Source: Arenibacterium halophilum
GTDB lineage: Bacteria; Pseudomonadota; Alphaproteobacteria; Rhodobacterales; Rhodobacteraceae
NCBI RefSeq assembly: GCF_005938225.1
Contig: NZ_VCPC01000001.1
Span: forward strand, 124,001-188,000
DNA: 64,000 bases
Direction of reading: 5' to 3'
Shown piece by piece: positions 9,266-20,073 of the stretch (position 1 is its first letter; every line of letters begins with the position of its first letter). The position numbers and the translations under genes were made by a program. The notes beneath the pieces are model-generated. The model did no database searches. It was given only the letters and a program-made list of their open reading frames with translations, and was not told the origin of the DNA.

Positions 9266-10159
9266 ATGTCGAACAGCCAGCAACGTGACCAGATGACCTC
9301 GGGCAAGGGCTTTGTCGCCGCTCTGGACCAAAGCGGCGGCTCGACGCCCAAGGCGCTGAGCCTCTACGGCGTCGAGGAAAGCGCCTATGGGTCCGAGGCC
9401 GAGATGTTCGACCTGATCCACGCCATGCGCGCCCGCATCGCCAGCGCCCCCGCCTTTACCGGCGAAAAGGTCCTGGGCGCGATCCTGTTCGAGATGACGA
9501 TGGACCGCCAGGTGAACGGCAAACCCACGGCCACCTACCTGTGGGAAGATCGCGGCGTTGTGCCGTTCCTGAAGATCGACAAGGGCCTGGCCGACGAAGC
9601 CGATGGCGTGAAGATGATGAAACCGATGCCCGATCTGGACGCGCTGCTGGAACGCGCGGTGAAGGCCGGGATTTTCGGCACCAAGATGCGCTCGGTCATC
9701 GACGCCGCCTCGCCCAGCGGGATCCGCGCCGTGGTCGATCAACAGTTCGACATCGGCAATCAGGTTCTGAGCCACGGGCTGGTGCCGATCATCGAACCCG
9801 AGGTGACGATTTCCATCGCCGACAAGGCCGAGGCCGAAGACATCCTGCTGGCCGAGATCACCCGTCGTCTGGATGCCCTGCCCGAAGATCGTCAGGTGAT
9901 GCTGAAACTGACGCTGCCGGAAAAGGCGAACCAGTATAAATCGCTGGTCGATCATCCGCGCGTGATGCGCGTCGTCGCGCTGTCGGGCGGCTACAGCCGG
10001 GAAGAGGCCAACACCCGCCTGTCGCAGAACACCGGCATCATCGCCTCCTTCTCGCGCGCGCTGACCGAGGGCCTGTCGGCCCAGCAGGACGATGCAGCCT
10101 TCAACGACACCATCGCAGGCACCATCGACAGCATCTATTCGGCCTCGGTCGCGGGCTAA
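9266..10159 (+). CDS. fda: Class I fructose-bisphosphate aldolase
   Basis: 297 residues. It cleaves fructose 1,6-bisphosphate to dihydroxyacetone phosphate and glyceraldehyde 3-phosphate through a lysine Schiff base. Class I features are VAALDQSGGSTPKAL near the start, LFEMTMDRQVNG, FLKIDKG, IEPEVTI and MLKLTLP. I did not assign the catalytic lysine. It lies 185 bases after pgk; the spacer has no gene, so it may have its own promoter. Note that the ribosome site before ATG 9266 is weak. Confidence 0.95.
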   Translation: MSNSQQRDQMTSGKGFVAALDQSGGSTPKALSLYGVEESAYGSEAEMFDLIHAMRARIASAPAFTGEKVLGAILFEMTMDRQVNGKPTATYLWEDRGVVPFLKIDKGLADEADGVKMMKPMPDLDALLERAVKAGIFGTKMRSVIDAASPSGIRAVVDQQFDIGNQVLSHGLVPIIEPEVTISIADKAEAEDILLAEITRRLDALPEDRQVMLKLTLPEKANQYKSLVDHPRVMRVVALSGGYSREEANTRLSQNTGIIASFSRALTEGLSAQQDDAAFNDTIAGTIDSIYSASVAG

Positions 10160-10170
10160 GCCCAAGTCTC

Positions 10171-10194
10171 CGGCGCGCCCATGCTGGCGCGCCG
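10171..10194 (+). terminator. Probable terminator hairpin after aldolase gene
   Basis: A 9-bp GC stem (10171-10179 with 10186-10194) and a 6-base loop, 12 bases after the aldolase stop codon. The T-tract is poor, so it may be Rho-assisted. Confidence 0.5.
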
Positions 10195-10304
10195 CAGCCC
10201 CCCTGTTTGTCACAAACGTGAACGAATTGGGATTCACACAGCGAATCACCTATGCCATAGTGTTTCAAACGGTTCGAAGAGACCGAAACCAAGGCAGTTT
10301 TCCC

Positions 10305-10595
10305 GTGAATCGACCCAATCTTGGCGGCTTTGTTTTTTTCGCGTTGGCCTTCGCGCTGAGCGCCTATTTTACCTTTGCCGCAGTGCAGGGGAATTACGGC
10401 CTGTTCAGCCGCGTGGAAATCACCGCAGAGCGTGACGCGCTGACCCGCGATCTGGCCGCGCTGAAGGCGGAAATCGCCACGATGGAAAACCTGACCCTGC
10501 GGCTGTCGGACGGGTTTCTCGACCTCGATCTGCTGGACGAGCGCGCGCGCGAGGTGCTGGGCCTGCTGCGCGCGGATGAGATCGTGATCCGCTGA
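10305..10595 (+). CDS. FtsB/DivIC-family septum formation protein
   Basis: 96 residues. The start is GTG 10305 with AAGGCAG upstream. There is a membrane helix (about residues 7-27, FVFFALAFALSAYFTFAAV), then a periplasmic coiled coil (about 38-65, ALTRDLAALKAEIATMENLTLRL without a break), then the short conserved tail LDLDLLDERAREVLGLL. This is the layout of FtsB/DivIC, which bridges FtsL and FtsQ in the divisome. It sits directly upstream of the pdh operon, a common alphaproteobacterial arrangement. Confidence 0.88.
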   Translation: MNRPNLGGFVFFALAFALSAYFTFAAVQGNYGLFSRVEITAERDALTRDLAALKAEIATMENLTLRLSDGFLDLDLLDERAREVLGLLRADEIVIR

Positions 10596-10655
10596 TCCCT
10601 GCCTCCCCCGAACATGGTAAATATAAGTACTCGCAACCCGCGTGAAATTCGAGTA

Positions 10656-10685
10656 TTGAATAGTTTAACGCTAAACTATTTTTTC
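10656..10685 (+). promoter_or_regulatory. Palindromic operator or attenuator before pdhA
   Basis: AATAGTTTA and TAAACTATT (10659-10667 and 10672-10680) form a 9-bp inverted repeat around ACGC and are followed by TTTTC. It can be read as a dyad operator overlapping a weak promoter (TTGAAT, 15 bases, TATTTT) or as an AT-rich hairpin ahead of the pdhA ribosome site (AGGAGGGGG). I favour a regulator-binding site. Confidence 0.5.
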
Positions 10686-10704
10686 AGGAGGGGGATACGA
10701 GGCG

Positions 10705-11715
10705 ATGGCCACTCGGAAAACCGCTGCGAAATCAAACGTTTCGACAGACGAACTGCTAAGCTATTACCGTGACATGCTGCTGATCCGGCGATTCGAAGAA
10801 AAGGCCGGTCAGCTTTATGGCATGGGTCTGATCGGGGGCTTCTGCCACCTTTACATCGGGCAGGAGGCAGTCGTCGTTGGGCTGGAAGCAGCCGCCGAGG
10901 AAGGCGACAAGCGCATCACCTCGTACCGTGACCACGGCCACATGCTGGCCTGCGGCATGGACCCCAACGGCGTCATGGCCGAGCTGACGGGCCGCGAAGG
11001 CGGCTATTCCAAGGGCAAGGGCGGCTCGATGCACATGTTCTCGAAAGAGAAGCATTTCTACGGCGGCCACGGCATCGTGGGCGCGCAGGTCCCGCTGGGT
11101 GCGGGCCTGGCCTTTGCCGACAAGTACAAGGAAAACGGCCGCGTCACTTTCACCTACTTCGGGGATGGCGCCGCCAACCAGGGCCAGGTGTACGAGGCGT
11201 TCAACATGGCCGCCCTGTGGAAGCTGCCGGTGATCTTCGTGATCGAGAACAACCAGTACGCCATGGGCACCGCGCAGAAACGGTCGACCTCGACCGAGGA
11301 AATCCACAAGCGCGGCGAACCCTTTGGCATCCCGGGCGAGCTGGTCGACGGGATGAACGTGCTGGCCGTCAAGGACGCCGGTGACAAGGCCGTCGCCCAC
11401 TGCCGCGAGGGCAAGGGCCCCTATATCCTTGAAATCAAGACCTATCGCTATCGCGGGCATTCCATGTCGGACCCGGCGAAATACCGCACCCGCGAAGAGG
11501 TGCAGAAGATGCGCGAGGAACGCGACCCCATCGAACAGGTGCGCGGCATGCTGCTGAAGGCCGAGGTGGGCGAGGACAAGCTGAAAGAGATCGACAAGGA
11601 GATCAAGGAGATCGTCAACGCCTCGGCCGACTTCTCGAAGGAAAGCCCCGAGCCCGCGCTCGAAGAACTGTGGACCGACATCTACGCCGACGAAATCCCG
11701 CAGGAGGTGAACTGA
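10705..11715 (+). CDS. pdhA: Pyruvate dehydrogenase E1 component subunit alpha
   Basis: 336 residues. With PdhB it forms the ThDP-dependent E1 that decarboxylates pyruvate and acetylates the lipoyl arm of E2. The ThDP motif is GDGAANQGQ continuing to IENNQYAMG (about residues 152-190), and the regulatory-loop region [11 protein letters not shown] is present. An unusually strong ribosome site (CAGGAGGGGG) precedes the ATG. It is the first gene of the pdhA-pdhB-pdhC operon; the pdhB ATG follows after one base. Confidence 0.97.
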   Translation: MATRKTAAKSNVSTDELLSYYRDMLLIRRFEEKAGQLYGMGLIGGFCHLYIGQEAVVVGLEAAAEEGDKRITSYRDHGHMLACGMDPNGVMAELTGREGGYSKGKGGSMHMFSKEKHFYGGHGIVGAQVPLGAGLAFADKYKENGRVTFTYFGDGAANQGQVYEAFNMAALWKLPVIFVIENNQYAMGTAQKRSTSTEEIHKRGEPFGIPGELVDGMNVLAVKDAGDKAVAHCREGKGPYILEIKTYRYRGHSMSDPAKYRTREEVQKMREERDPIEQVRGMLLKAEVGEDKLKEIDKEIKEIVNASADFSKESPEPALEELWTDIYADEIPQEVN

Positions 11716-11716
11716 G

Positions 11717-13093
<1,377 letters not shown>

Positions 13094-13104
13094 GGAGCAA
13101 GGCC

Positions 13105-14430
13105 ATGCCGACAGAAATCCTGATGCCCGCCCTGTCTCCGACGATGGAGGAAGGCACGCTGGCGAAATGGCTGGTCAAAGAGGGCGATACCGTGTCCTCC
13201 GGCGACCTGCTGGCCGAGATCGAGACCGACAAGGCAACGATGGAATTCGAAGCGGTCGACGAAGGCACCGTAGGCAAGATCCTCGTGGCCGAGGGCACCG
13301 AAGGGGTAAAGGTGAACACCCCCATTGCCGTTCTGCTGGAAGACGGCGAAAGCGCCGACGACATCGGCGATGCAAAGGCAGCGCCGGCCAAAAGCGCCCC
13401 GTCAGAGGCGCCAGCCGCTGACGCAGGCAAGGAGGCGGCCCCCAAAGGGGGCTCCGACGCGCCTGCCCCCGCCTCCGCACCTGCCGCGCCCAATGGCGCT
13501 GACGGCAATCGCATCTTCGCCTCGCCTCTGGCGCGTCGGATTGCAGCAGACAAGGGGCTTGATCTGGCCTCAATCACCGGTTCTGGTCCGCACGGCCGCA
13601 TCGTGAAGGCCGATGTCGAAGCGGCCAAACCCGGCGCGGCAAAGCCAGCCGAAGCACCTGCCAAGGCCGAAAAGGCGTCGGCCCCGGCCCTCGCCACCGG
13701 CCCATCGGCCGATGCGGTCGCCAAGATGTACGAAGGCCGAGCCTACGAGGAAATCAAGCTGGACGGGATGCGCAAGACCATCGCCGCCCGCCTGACCGAA
13801 GCCAAGCAGTCGATCCCGCACTTCTACCTGCGTCGCGACATCAAGCTCGACGCGCTGCTGAAGTTCCGGGGCGATCTCAACAAGCAACTGGAAGGCCGGG
13901 GCGTCAAACTCTCGGTCAATGACTTCATCATCAAGGCCTGCGCGCTTGCGCTGCAATCCGTCCCCGAGGGCAATTCTGTCTGGGCCGGTGACCGCGTACT
14001 GCGGCTGAAACCTTCGGACGTGGCGGTTGCTGTCGCCATCGAAGGCGGGCTGTTCACGCCGGTGCTGAAAGATGCCGAGATGAAATCGCTCTCGGCGCTC
14101 TCGTCCGAGATGAAAGACCTCGCCACCCGCGCCCGCGACCGCAAGCTCGCGCCGCATGAATACCAGGGCGGCAGCTTTGCAATCTCGAACCTCGGAATGT
14201 TTGGCATCGACAACTTCGACGCGGTCATCAACCCGCCGCATGGCGCCATCCTCGCCGTTGGTGCCGGGGTGAAGAAGCCTGTGGTCGGAAAAGATGGCGA
14301 ATTGTCAGTTGCCACCGTGATGTCGGTCACGCTTTCGGTGGATCACCGCGTGATTGACGGCGCACTGGGGGCCCAGCTGTTGCAGGCCATCGTCGACAAC
14401 CTGGAAAACCCGATGGTGATGCTGGCCTGA
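13105..14430 (+). CDS. pdhC: Pyruvate dehydrogenase E2, dihydrolipoamide acetyltransferase
   Basis: 441 residues. In order: lipoyl domain (about 1-80, lipoylated Lys in ETDKATMEF), flexible Ala/Pro linker, peripheral-subunit-binding domain (about 134-170, [29 protein letters not shown]), second linker, and catalytic acetyltransferase domain (about 210-441) ending with the active-site HRVIDG. It transfers the acetyl group to CoA and forms the core of the complex. It follows pdhB by 11 bases. No E3 (lpd) gene lies next to it here. Confidence 0.97.
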   Translation: MPTEILMPALSPTMEEGTLAKWLVKEGDTVSSGDLLAEIETDKATMEFEAVDEGTVGKILVAEGTEGVKVNTPIAVLLEDGESADDIGDAKAAPAKSAPSEAPAADAGKEAAPKGGSDAPAPASAPAAPNGADGNRIFASPLARRIAADKGLDLASITGSGPHGRIVKADVEAAKPGAAKPAEAPAKAEKASAPALATGPSADAVAKMYEGRAYEEIKLDGMRKTIAARLTEAKQSIPHFYLRRDIKLDALLKFRGDLNKQLEGRGVKLSVNDFIIKACALALQSVPEGNSVWAGDRVLRLKPSDVAVAVAIEGGLFTPVLKDAEMKSLSALSSEMKDLATRARDRKLAPHEYQGGSFAISNLGMFGIDNFDAVINPPHGAILAVGAGVKKPVVGKDGELSVATVMSVTLSVDHRVIDGALGAQLLQAIVDNLENPMVMLA

Positions 14431-14451
14431 GACGCTCGCCATACCAAACAG

Positions 14452-14480
14452 AAAGGGCACCCTGATCGGGGTGCCCTTTT
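14452..14480 (+). terminator. Terminator of the pdh operon
   Basis: An 11-bp stem (14452-14462 with 14469-14479) followed by T residues, 21 bases after the pdhC stop codon. It sits between convergent pdhC and cysE and is A-rich on the other side, so it may act both ways. Confidence 0.85.
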
Positions 14481-14505
14481 CATTTCCACGCAGTGACGAA
14501 AAAAC

Positions 14506-15318
14506 TCAGCCGCCGCAGCCCTGCAACAGCTGGTCCATACGCACCGAGGGTTGGTCGCACCCGGCCTCGCCCACGATCTTGGCCGGCACGCCCGCCACGG
14601 TCTTGCAGGGCGGCACCTCGGACAGCACGACCGACCCGGCGGCGATCCGGCTGCAATGGCCGATCTTGATATTGCCAAGCACCTTTGCACCCGCGCCGAT
14701 CAGCACGCCATCGCCAATCTTGGGGTGGCGGTCTTCCTCTTCCTTGCCGGTCCCGCCCAGAGTCACCGAATGCAGCATCGACACGTTGTCGCCCACCACG
14801 GCGGTTTCGCCGATCACGATGGAATGCGCGTGGTCGATCATCAGCCCCTTGCCGATGCGCGCGTTGGGATGGATGTCGATGCCGAAAATCTCGGAAATCC
14901 GCATCTGGAAGAAATAGGCCAGGTCATGCTGGCCGTTCTTCCACAGCCAATGGCCGACGCGATAGGCCTGCGTCGCCTGGTAGCCCTTGAAGTACAGGAT
15001 CGGCTGCAACAGCCGGTGGCAGGCCGGATCGCGCTCGAAAACGGCCACCAGGTCGGCGCGCGCGGCCTCGACCAGTTCGGGTTCTTCGGCATAGGCCTGA
15101 TCCGCAATTTCGCGCAGGATCACCATCGACATCTCGTTCGAGGCCAGCTTGGCCGCAATCCGGTAAGACAGCGCCTTGTCCAGCGATTTGTGGTGCAGGA
15201 TGCAGGCGTGCACCAGACCGCCCATCAACGGTTCCTTCTGCACCGCGGCCTCGGCCTCTGCGGTGATGCGGCTCCAAACAGGATCGACCTGCGCAATCTT
15301 GGTTCTGGTCTCGGCCAT
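14506..15318 (-). CDS. cysE: Serine O-acetyltransferase
   Basis: 270 residues. It makes O-acetylserine from serine and acetyl-CoA, the first step of cysteine synthesis. An N-terminal helical SAT domain (about 10-140) is followed by left-handed beta-helix hexapeptide repeats (about 150-250) with the catalytic region DIHPNARIGKGLMIDHAH and GETAVVGDNVSMLHSVTLGG. The start at 15318 (MAETRTK) has AAAGG about 9 bases upstream; the alternative ATG at 15327 is too close to it. The C-terminus (DQLLQGCGG) is short. It lies directly downstream of the GTA cluster. Confidence 0.95.
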   Translation of the reverse strand: MAETRTKIAQVDPVWSRITAEAEAAVQKEPLMGGLVHACILHHKSLDKALSYRIAAKLASNEMSMVILREIADQAYAEEPELVEAARADLVAVFERDPACHRLLQPILYFKGYQATQAYRVGHWLWKNGQHDLAYFFQMRISEIFGIDIHPNARIGKGLMIDHAHSIVIGETAVVGDNVSMLHSVTLGGTGKEEEDRHPKIGDGVLIGAGAKVLGNIKIGHCSRIAAGSVVLSEVPPCKTVAGVPAKIVGEAGCDQPSVRMDQLLQGCGG

Positions 15319-15410
15319 GGGTTCCATCCTTTGGTTGCTGTCAGAATAGGCATATGGGAGCGATTTTCCAAACGCAAACCCGTGATGGAGGCCATTCCAG
15401 GGATTAATAC

Positions 15411-15713
15411 TTAACCGCAACCACCACCGCCATCAGCGCGCACTGCGCCAAGTTCGCTCAACACCATGATGAAACATTGGCGGTAGGGGCCATCGTCGAA
15501 CGTCGGTTCGGGCGCCAGCATGTGCCGCCGCGCCGCCGACATCAGCGTGCCATTGCCCCAGCGCGGGTGCAAACGCCCGTGGCGGCGCAGGTATCGATCG
15601 GCCAGTTCGGCGCGGCGAAACATGGCGCGACACAGGCTCGGGCGGGCCTCGGGCGTGGCGGCCAGCAAGGCGCGCGCCGCATCCACTACGTCGCCGTGCA
15701 GCACGGGACGCAT
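15411..15713 (-). CDS. Small conserved protein at the end of the GTA cluster
   Basis: 100 residues starting MRPVLHGDVVDAARAL, with ATG 15713 four bases after the g15 stop codon, so it is probably the last gene of the GTA operon. It is basic, helical-looking and ends in a Gly/Cys tail. Similar small proteins (DUF7742-like, as I recall) occupy this place in other Rhodobacterales. The role is unknown. A longer frame to 15959 exists but runs through g15 in another frame and is not real. Confidence 0.7.
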   Translation of the reverse strand: MRPVLHGDVVDAARALLAATPEARPSLCRAMFRRAELADRYLRRHGRLHPRWGNGTLMSAARRHMLAPEPTFDDGPYRQCFIMVLSELGAVRADGGGGCG

Positions 15714-15717
15714 CTCG

Positions 15718-18700
15718 TCACACGTCGACCGAAGCGAATGGCCCCGGCCCATACCGCGCCGAGATCTGTGCCACAGCGATCCGGTCGCCCGCCACAAAGC
15801 CGTCAGCTGCCTGCATCGCCGCGCCATAGGTCCATCCCGGCTGGTGCACTTGCACCTCTCGCAGGATCGCTCCGCCACTGGTCGCAATGACGCGCAGCAT
15901 ATAGGCTTCGATTTCCTCACCCAGCGGAATCTCGGGCATCTCCCAGCTGTCCCCATCAATACGGCTCCGCCATACCCATGTCAGCGCCAGATCACCACTG
16001 TCAGACGGCGTTGCCCTCAGATGCCCGGGGGCATAAGGCCGCAAACCATTGCCGTCGAAAGCTTCAATCAGATGTTGATACGACGGATCGTCATAGGCCC
16101 GACGCGCCGCTCCAATACGATAATGGCGCGCGATGCGGCGCTGGCTGCTTGTCAGGCCAATCTGCTGCGGCGCCCCATTCAGCAGAACGAACCACGACCC
16201 GGCGGGCCATTCATCCGGCATCAGCCCGTCGCTGCCCGCCTGCCCGCGCAATCGACCGGACAGCCAATAGGTGTCGGGGGCGATCAATTCGGCGGTCGTG
16301 AACTGGAGCAGCTCCCATTTGCCTGAACTTCCATCGCCCACCGCCGCAAGGTTTGCGCCATTCAGCACTGCCTGTGCATCGCGCCCTTCCAAAGCGCCGG
16401 TTATCATCTTCACCTGCAATGGGGCGCCATTGTCCCACACACCCGGTCGCGCTCGGATCAACGGGGTTTCGGTCATCCCCACCATGGCGCGTGACGCGAT
16501 GATGTCGCTCAGCGCATAACTGTCGTCGCTGCCCGAGGCATATACGGCAACGCTGCCCGGCCAGGGCTGGGCCGTGACCGCCAGATGCGGGGCATGCGGC
16601 ACTTCATCGCCCGTCATCAGCGGCAAATCCATGAACAGCGGAAGCACCGGCACCGGGGCGACAAATGCGCTTTGCGCCGGGGTATCTTCAGGCATCTCAG
16701 ACGGCTCGTAAACAGCGGCCTCGATCCGCACCGCATCCAGCGTCTGCACCTCGCTTTGTTCCACGCGATCAACGCGATAGGTTGCCCCGCTTAGCGCGAT
16801 CACATCGCCCGCGCCCACGTCCATCCTGGACGGTGGCAGCGCAAGGCTGATGCTGTCACGCGCCAGTCGTGATTCCGCCAGCCAGCGTTCGGCCAATTGC
16901 CGCCCCTCGGACCGTGTCATCGCAAGCGACAGATCGTTCGACGATACCGCGTGAGTGGCCTCATCCGGCAACACCGCCTCTTCAGCGACCACATCATGAT
17001 CGGCCCCACTTTCGATGAACCGAACCCGTACACGGCCGGTGGTTTCCGCCTCGGGCGCGCGGATCTGCTCGCGCGTCGTCTCCAGTTCGGCCGTGCGGGC
17101 CAGCTCTTCCGACAAAAGCGGGATGGGCGTGTTTCCCTTTCGCATCCGAAACGCCAGCACGCCGTCCCGCTCCACCGCGTCAAATCCATGGGCCAGCATG
17201 AGCGATTGCAACGCCGCGCGCGCCTCGCCGATGTCATCGACAACAAAGCCACGCACCACGCCGTGCAGGCCCTGCGTGTCGATCTGCGTTAGCCCCGCGC
17301 GCGCGCAAATCTCGGTCACGACCGAGGCAAGCGTCCGCGATCCCGCCCGCCCGTTGACCCAGTGACCGCGCGCCATGTTGCCGCCATCGCCCCACAGGGT
17401 CCGGTTGTTGGGAAAGGCCGGGAACGGGCGCGTGTCCCATGCCCAGACATAGGCGTGGTCAAGATCGATCATCGCGCCGCCATACAGCTCGGACACAGGG
17501 TTGTTTTCAGGCTCGGCCCAATACCCCAGCATTGCGCGCAGGTACTGGATCTGGATGAAATCGTCACGCAGCCCGTTCGAGGCGCGCGGCAGCGCGGATT
17601 CCGACGATTTCGGATCGACGAACTTGTTGGGCTGGTTGGTTCCCTTGTCGACAGCGGCACAGCCCAGCTCGGTGAACCGGATCGGCTTTGAACCGGGGAC
17701 CCAATCGGTTGCCAGTGCTTGTCGCACGCCGCCGATGCGGTCGTGATGCGGTTCGGACCACCAGTTGCGGATATCCTTGTAGCGCCAGATCCAAGGCTCA
17801 TCATGCGCATCGTCGGTGATCGGGGTGCGCCGCTGCGATGCGATTGCCTCTTCCGAAGCATAATACCAATCGTAGCCTTCCCCGCCCGCTACGTTCGCGC
17901 GCAGATAGTTTAGATCGTGAATGCTCTGCCAACCTGCGGCCCGGTCTGCATGATCGTTGCCATCGCGCCAATCCGACAGGGGCATGTAATTGTCGATTCC
18001 AATGAAATCGATCTCGGGGTCCGCCCAGAGCGGATCAAGGTGAAACAGCCGATCACCCGAACCATCCTGCGGTTGATAGCCGAAGTATTCCGACCAGTCA
18101 GCGGCATAGCCAAGCTTCACATCCGGCCCCAGCAGGGCGCGCACCTCTGTCGCTAGTTCGCGGAACGCTTGAACCGCGACAAAGCCCGAAGCCCCTCGAA
18201 TTTGTGTCAGCCCGCGCATCTCGGAGCCGATGCAGAAAGACTCGACGCCGCCCGCCGCCGCACAAAGCGCGGCGTAATGCAGAATGAACCGCCGCACGCC
18301 CCATTCGTCAGGACCAGAGTAGGAAACAGTCCCATCACCCAAGGTAAAATCCGCCGCCGAAGCGGTTCCGAAAAAGGCCGCCACCTCGGCGTCCGCCCCA
18401 CTGGTGCCATCCGGGCTACCCGCACGCCCGGGCGCCGTCGAAAGAGAAATCCGCCCGCGCCAAGGCAGCCGCGCCTGCTCGGCACCACCGTAAGGGTCGG
18501 GCAAGCCATTGCCTTCCCGCTGGTCCATAAGGATGAACGGGTAGAACATGACCTGCCGGCCTTCGGCATTCATATGGCGGATCGCCTCCACCACAGCCGC
18601 GTCGGCGGGGGTGCCACCATAGATCGGCCGGTCGTCCGCCCGGGCGATTTCCTCGGCGTTGGAGCGGGTCAGCCCAGCCACGTTCCAGGGCATGTTCTCC

Positions 18701-19626
18701 CCCTCGATCGCGGCGCGTTCGATCTTGGGGCGCACCAGGCAACTACCACAGCGCAGATCACTCCCGAACCACGACACCACCAGCGACACGGCCTGCGCTG
18801 CCGGCAGGTCGCTTGCCAGTTGCGCCATCGCGGTTTCAAAATCGCTGCGCCCCGAGGGCGTGTTCATGTTCGCCGCCCAGCGGCTGCCCGGCCCGTTGGT
18901 GTAATAGACCGGCGTCGTCGCAAGGCTGTATTCGCCGGTCCCGGGAATCGCGGCAACCCCGCGCACGATCTGCGCCAGGTCGCTGTCGAAATCCGGTGCG
19001 TCGGGCTGAGCCGGGCGCAGCACCTCAAAGGAAAACTGTGGCACCCGGTTGCCGAAGCGTTCCAACTGCATGTCTTCCATCACCACATAGGCCGTGCCAC
19101 GATAAGCCGGCACATTCCCCGCGCCTTCAACCGCCTCCATCACCGGGTCGGGCAACTGATCGCCCGCTCCGACATAGACCCGCATGTTCAGATCACGGGG
19201 CGCCACCTCTTCGCCATCCGCCCAGACACGCCCCACCCCGCCGATCCGGCCTTCGCACAATGCCACGGCCAACGACACGCTGTAACTGTAGGTCGTCGTT
19301 TTTGGCGCTGCGGGCGCGCCTTTGCCCCCGCCCGACACTGTTGCCGTTTCCTGAAAGTCCGAGGCCCAGATCACCTGCCCGCCCACGCGCATCCGGCCAT
19401 AGACCTGCGCAATCGGGGCACCATCCGCCGCCTGGGTCAGGCGAAACCGTTCGACCCGGCCAGTTTCAACTGCGGCCGAGCCCCGCCCCAAGATGCGTTC
19501 GTCAATCACCCGGCCCAGTGTCGCGCCGACTGCGCGCCCGATGGCAACGCTCGACAGTCCGGCCAGCGTGCCACCAACGGAGCCGCCAATCGCTGCCCCG
19601 GCCGCCGAAAGTAGGATGGTTGCCAT
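15718..19626 (-). CDS. GTA g15: baseplate hub / host specificity protein with TIM-barrel domain
   Basis: 1302 residues, the usual size for RcGTA g15. A Gly/Ala-rich hydrophobic start (AAGAAIGGSVGGTLAGL) leads into phage-tail baseplate domains. A glycoside-hydrolase-like TIM barrel (about 430-750) contains FCIGSEMRGLTQIRG, KLGYAADWSEYFGY and RFTELGCAAVDKGTNQPNKF. The C-terminal half resembles a phage tail hub/tip protein. It is thought to form the distal tail that contacts the recipient cell and its wall. It is the last structural gene of the operon and is intact. Confidence 0.93.
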   Translation of the reverse strand: MATILLSAAGAAIGGSVGGTLAGLSSVAIGRAVGATLGRVIDERILGRGSAAVETGRVERFRLTQAADGAPIAQVYGRMRVGGQVIWASDFQETATVSGGGKGAPAAPKTTTYSYSVSLAVALCEGRIGGVGRVWADGEEVAPRDLNMRVYVGAGDQLPDPVMEAVEGAGNVPAYRGTAYVVMEDMQLERFGNRVPQFSFEVLRPAQPDAPDFDSDLAQIVRGVAAIPGTGEYSLATTPVYYTNGPGSRWAANMNTPSGRSDFETAMAQLASDLPAAQAVSLVVSWFGSDLRCGSCLVRPKIERAAIEGENMPWNVAGLTRSNAEEIARADDRPIYGGTPADAAVVEAIRHMNAEGRQVMFYPFILMDQREGNGLPDPYGGAEQARLPWRGRISLSTAPGRAGSPDGTSGADAEVAAFFGTASAADFTLGDGTVSYSGPDEWGVRRFILHYAALCAAAGGVESFCIGSEMRGLTQIRGASGFVAVQAFRELATEVRALLGPDVKLGYAADWSEYFGYQPQDGSGDRLFHLDPLWADPEIDFIGIDNYMPLSDWRDGNDHADRAAGWQSIHDLNYLRANVAGGEGYDWYYASEEAIASQRRTPITDDAHDEPWIWRYKDIRNWWSEPHHDRIGGVRQALATDWVPGSKPIRFTELGCAAVDKGTNQPNKFVDPKSSESALPRASNGLRDDFIQIQYLRAMLGYWAEPENNPVSELYGGAMIDLDHAYVWAWDTRPFPAFPNNRTLWGDGGNMARGHWVNGRAGSRTLASVVTEICARAGLTQIDTQGLHGVVRGFVVDDIGEARAALQSLMLAHGFDAVERDGVLAFRMRKGNTPIPLLSEELARTAELETTREQIRAPEAETTGRVRVRFIESGADHDVVAEEAVLPDEATHAVSSNDLSLAMTRSEGRQLAERWLAESRLARDSISLALPPSRMDVGAGDVIALSGATYRVDRVEQSEVQTLDAVRIEAAVYEPSEMPEDTPAQSAFVAPVPVLPLFMDLPLMTGDEVPHAPHLAVTAQPWPGSVAVYASGSDDSYALSDIIASRAMVGMTETPLIRARPGVWDNGAPLQVKMITGALEGRDAQAVLNGANLAAVGDGSSGKWELLQFTTAELIAPDTYWLSGRLRGQAGSDGLMPDEWPAGSWFVLLNGAPQQIGLTSSQRRIARHYRIGAARRAYDDPSYQHLIEAFDGNGLRPYAPGHLRATPSDSGDLALTWVWRSRIDGDSWEMPEIPLGEEIEAYMLRVIATSGGAILREVQVHQPGWTYGAAMQAADGFVAGDRIAVAQISARYGPGPFASVDV

Positions 19627-19638
19627 GCAGATACCCCC

Positions 19639-20073
19639 TTATGGGAATTGGAAACAGGCCACGATACGGCGTTGCCACGGCTGGCTCAGCGGGCTCTCGA
19701 TCACACCCCGGCCCGAATAGGCATGAATGAAACCCGGTGCGCCGTTGCTGTCGCACAGCAGCCCGATGTGTTTTGCTACCCCGCCATCCCGCATCCGAAA
19801 CAGGATCACGTCGCCGGGCCGCGCCTCTTCACACCGTCGCTCGCGCATGTGCCGACGCGCCGCCAACCACAAACGCTCTTCCCGCTGTGGCTCGGACCAG
19901 TCCATCGAATAGGCAGGCACGGCTTCGGGCTCGGCCCCGTACAGCTCGCGCCATATGCCCCGGATCAAACCAAGGCAATCGGCCCCCGCCCCGCAACAAG
20001 CCGCCTGATGGCGGTAGGGCGTGCCGATCCAGCGGCGCGCGATGGCAACCGCCCTGTCGGCAACGGTGCTCAT
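19639..20073 (-). CDS. GTA g14: NlpC/P60 cell-wall peptidase
   Basis: 144 residues. NlpC/P60 papain-like fold with the catalytic cysteine in GADCLGLIRG (about residue 33) and the histidine in VAKHIGLL (about 101). In GTA particles it sits in the tail and is expected to open the recipient's peptidoglycan during DNA entry. The start overlaps the g13 stop codon as ATGA, showing coupling. Confidence 0.93.
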   Translation of the reverse strand: MSTVADRAVAIARRWIGTPYRHQAACCGAGADCLGLIRGIWRELYGAEPEAVPAYSMDWSEPQREERLWLAARRHMRERRCEEARPGDVILFRMRDGGVAKHIGLLCDSNGAPGFIHAYSGRGVIESPLSQPWQRRIVACFQFP

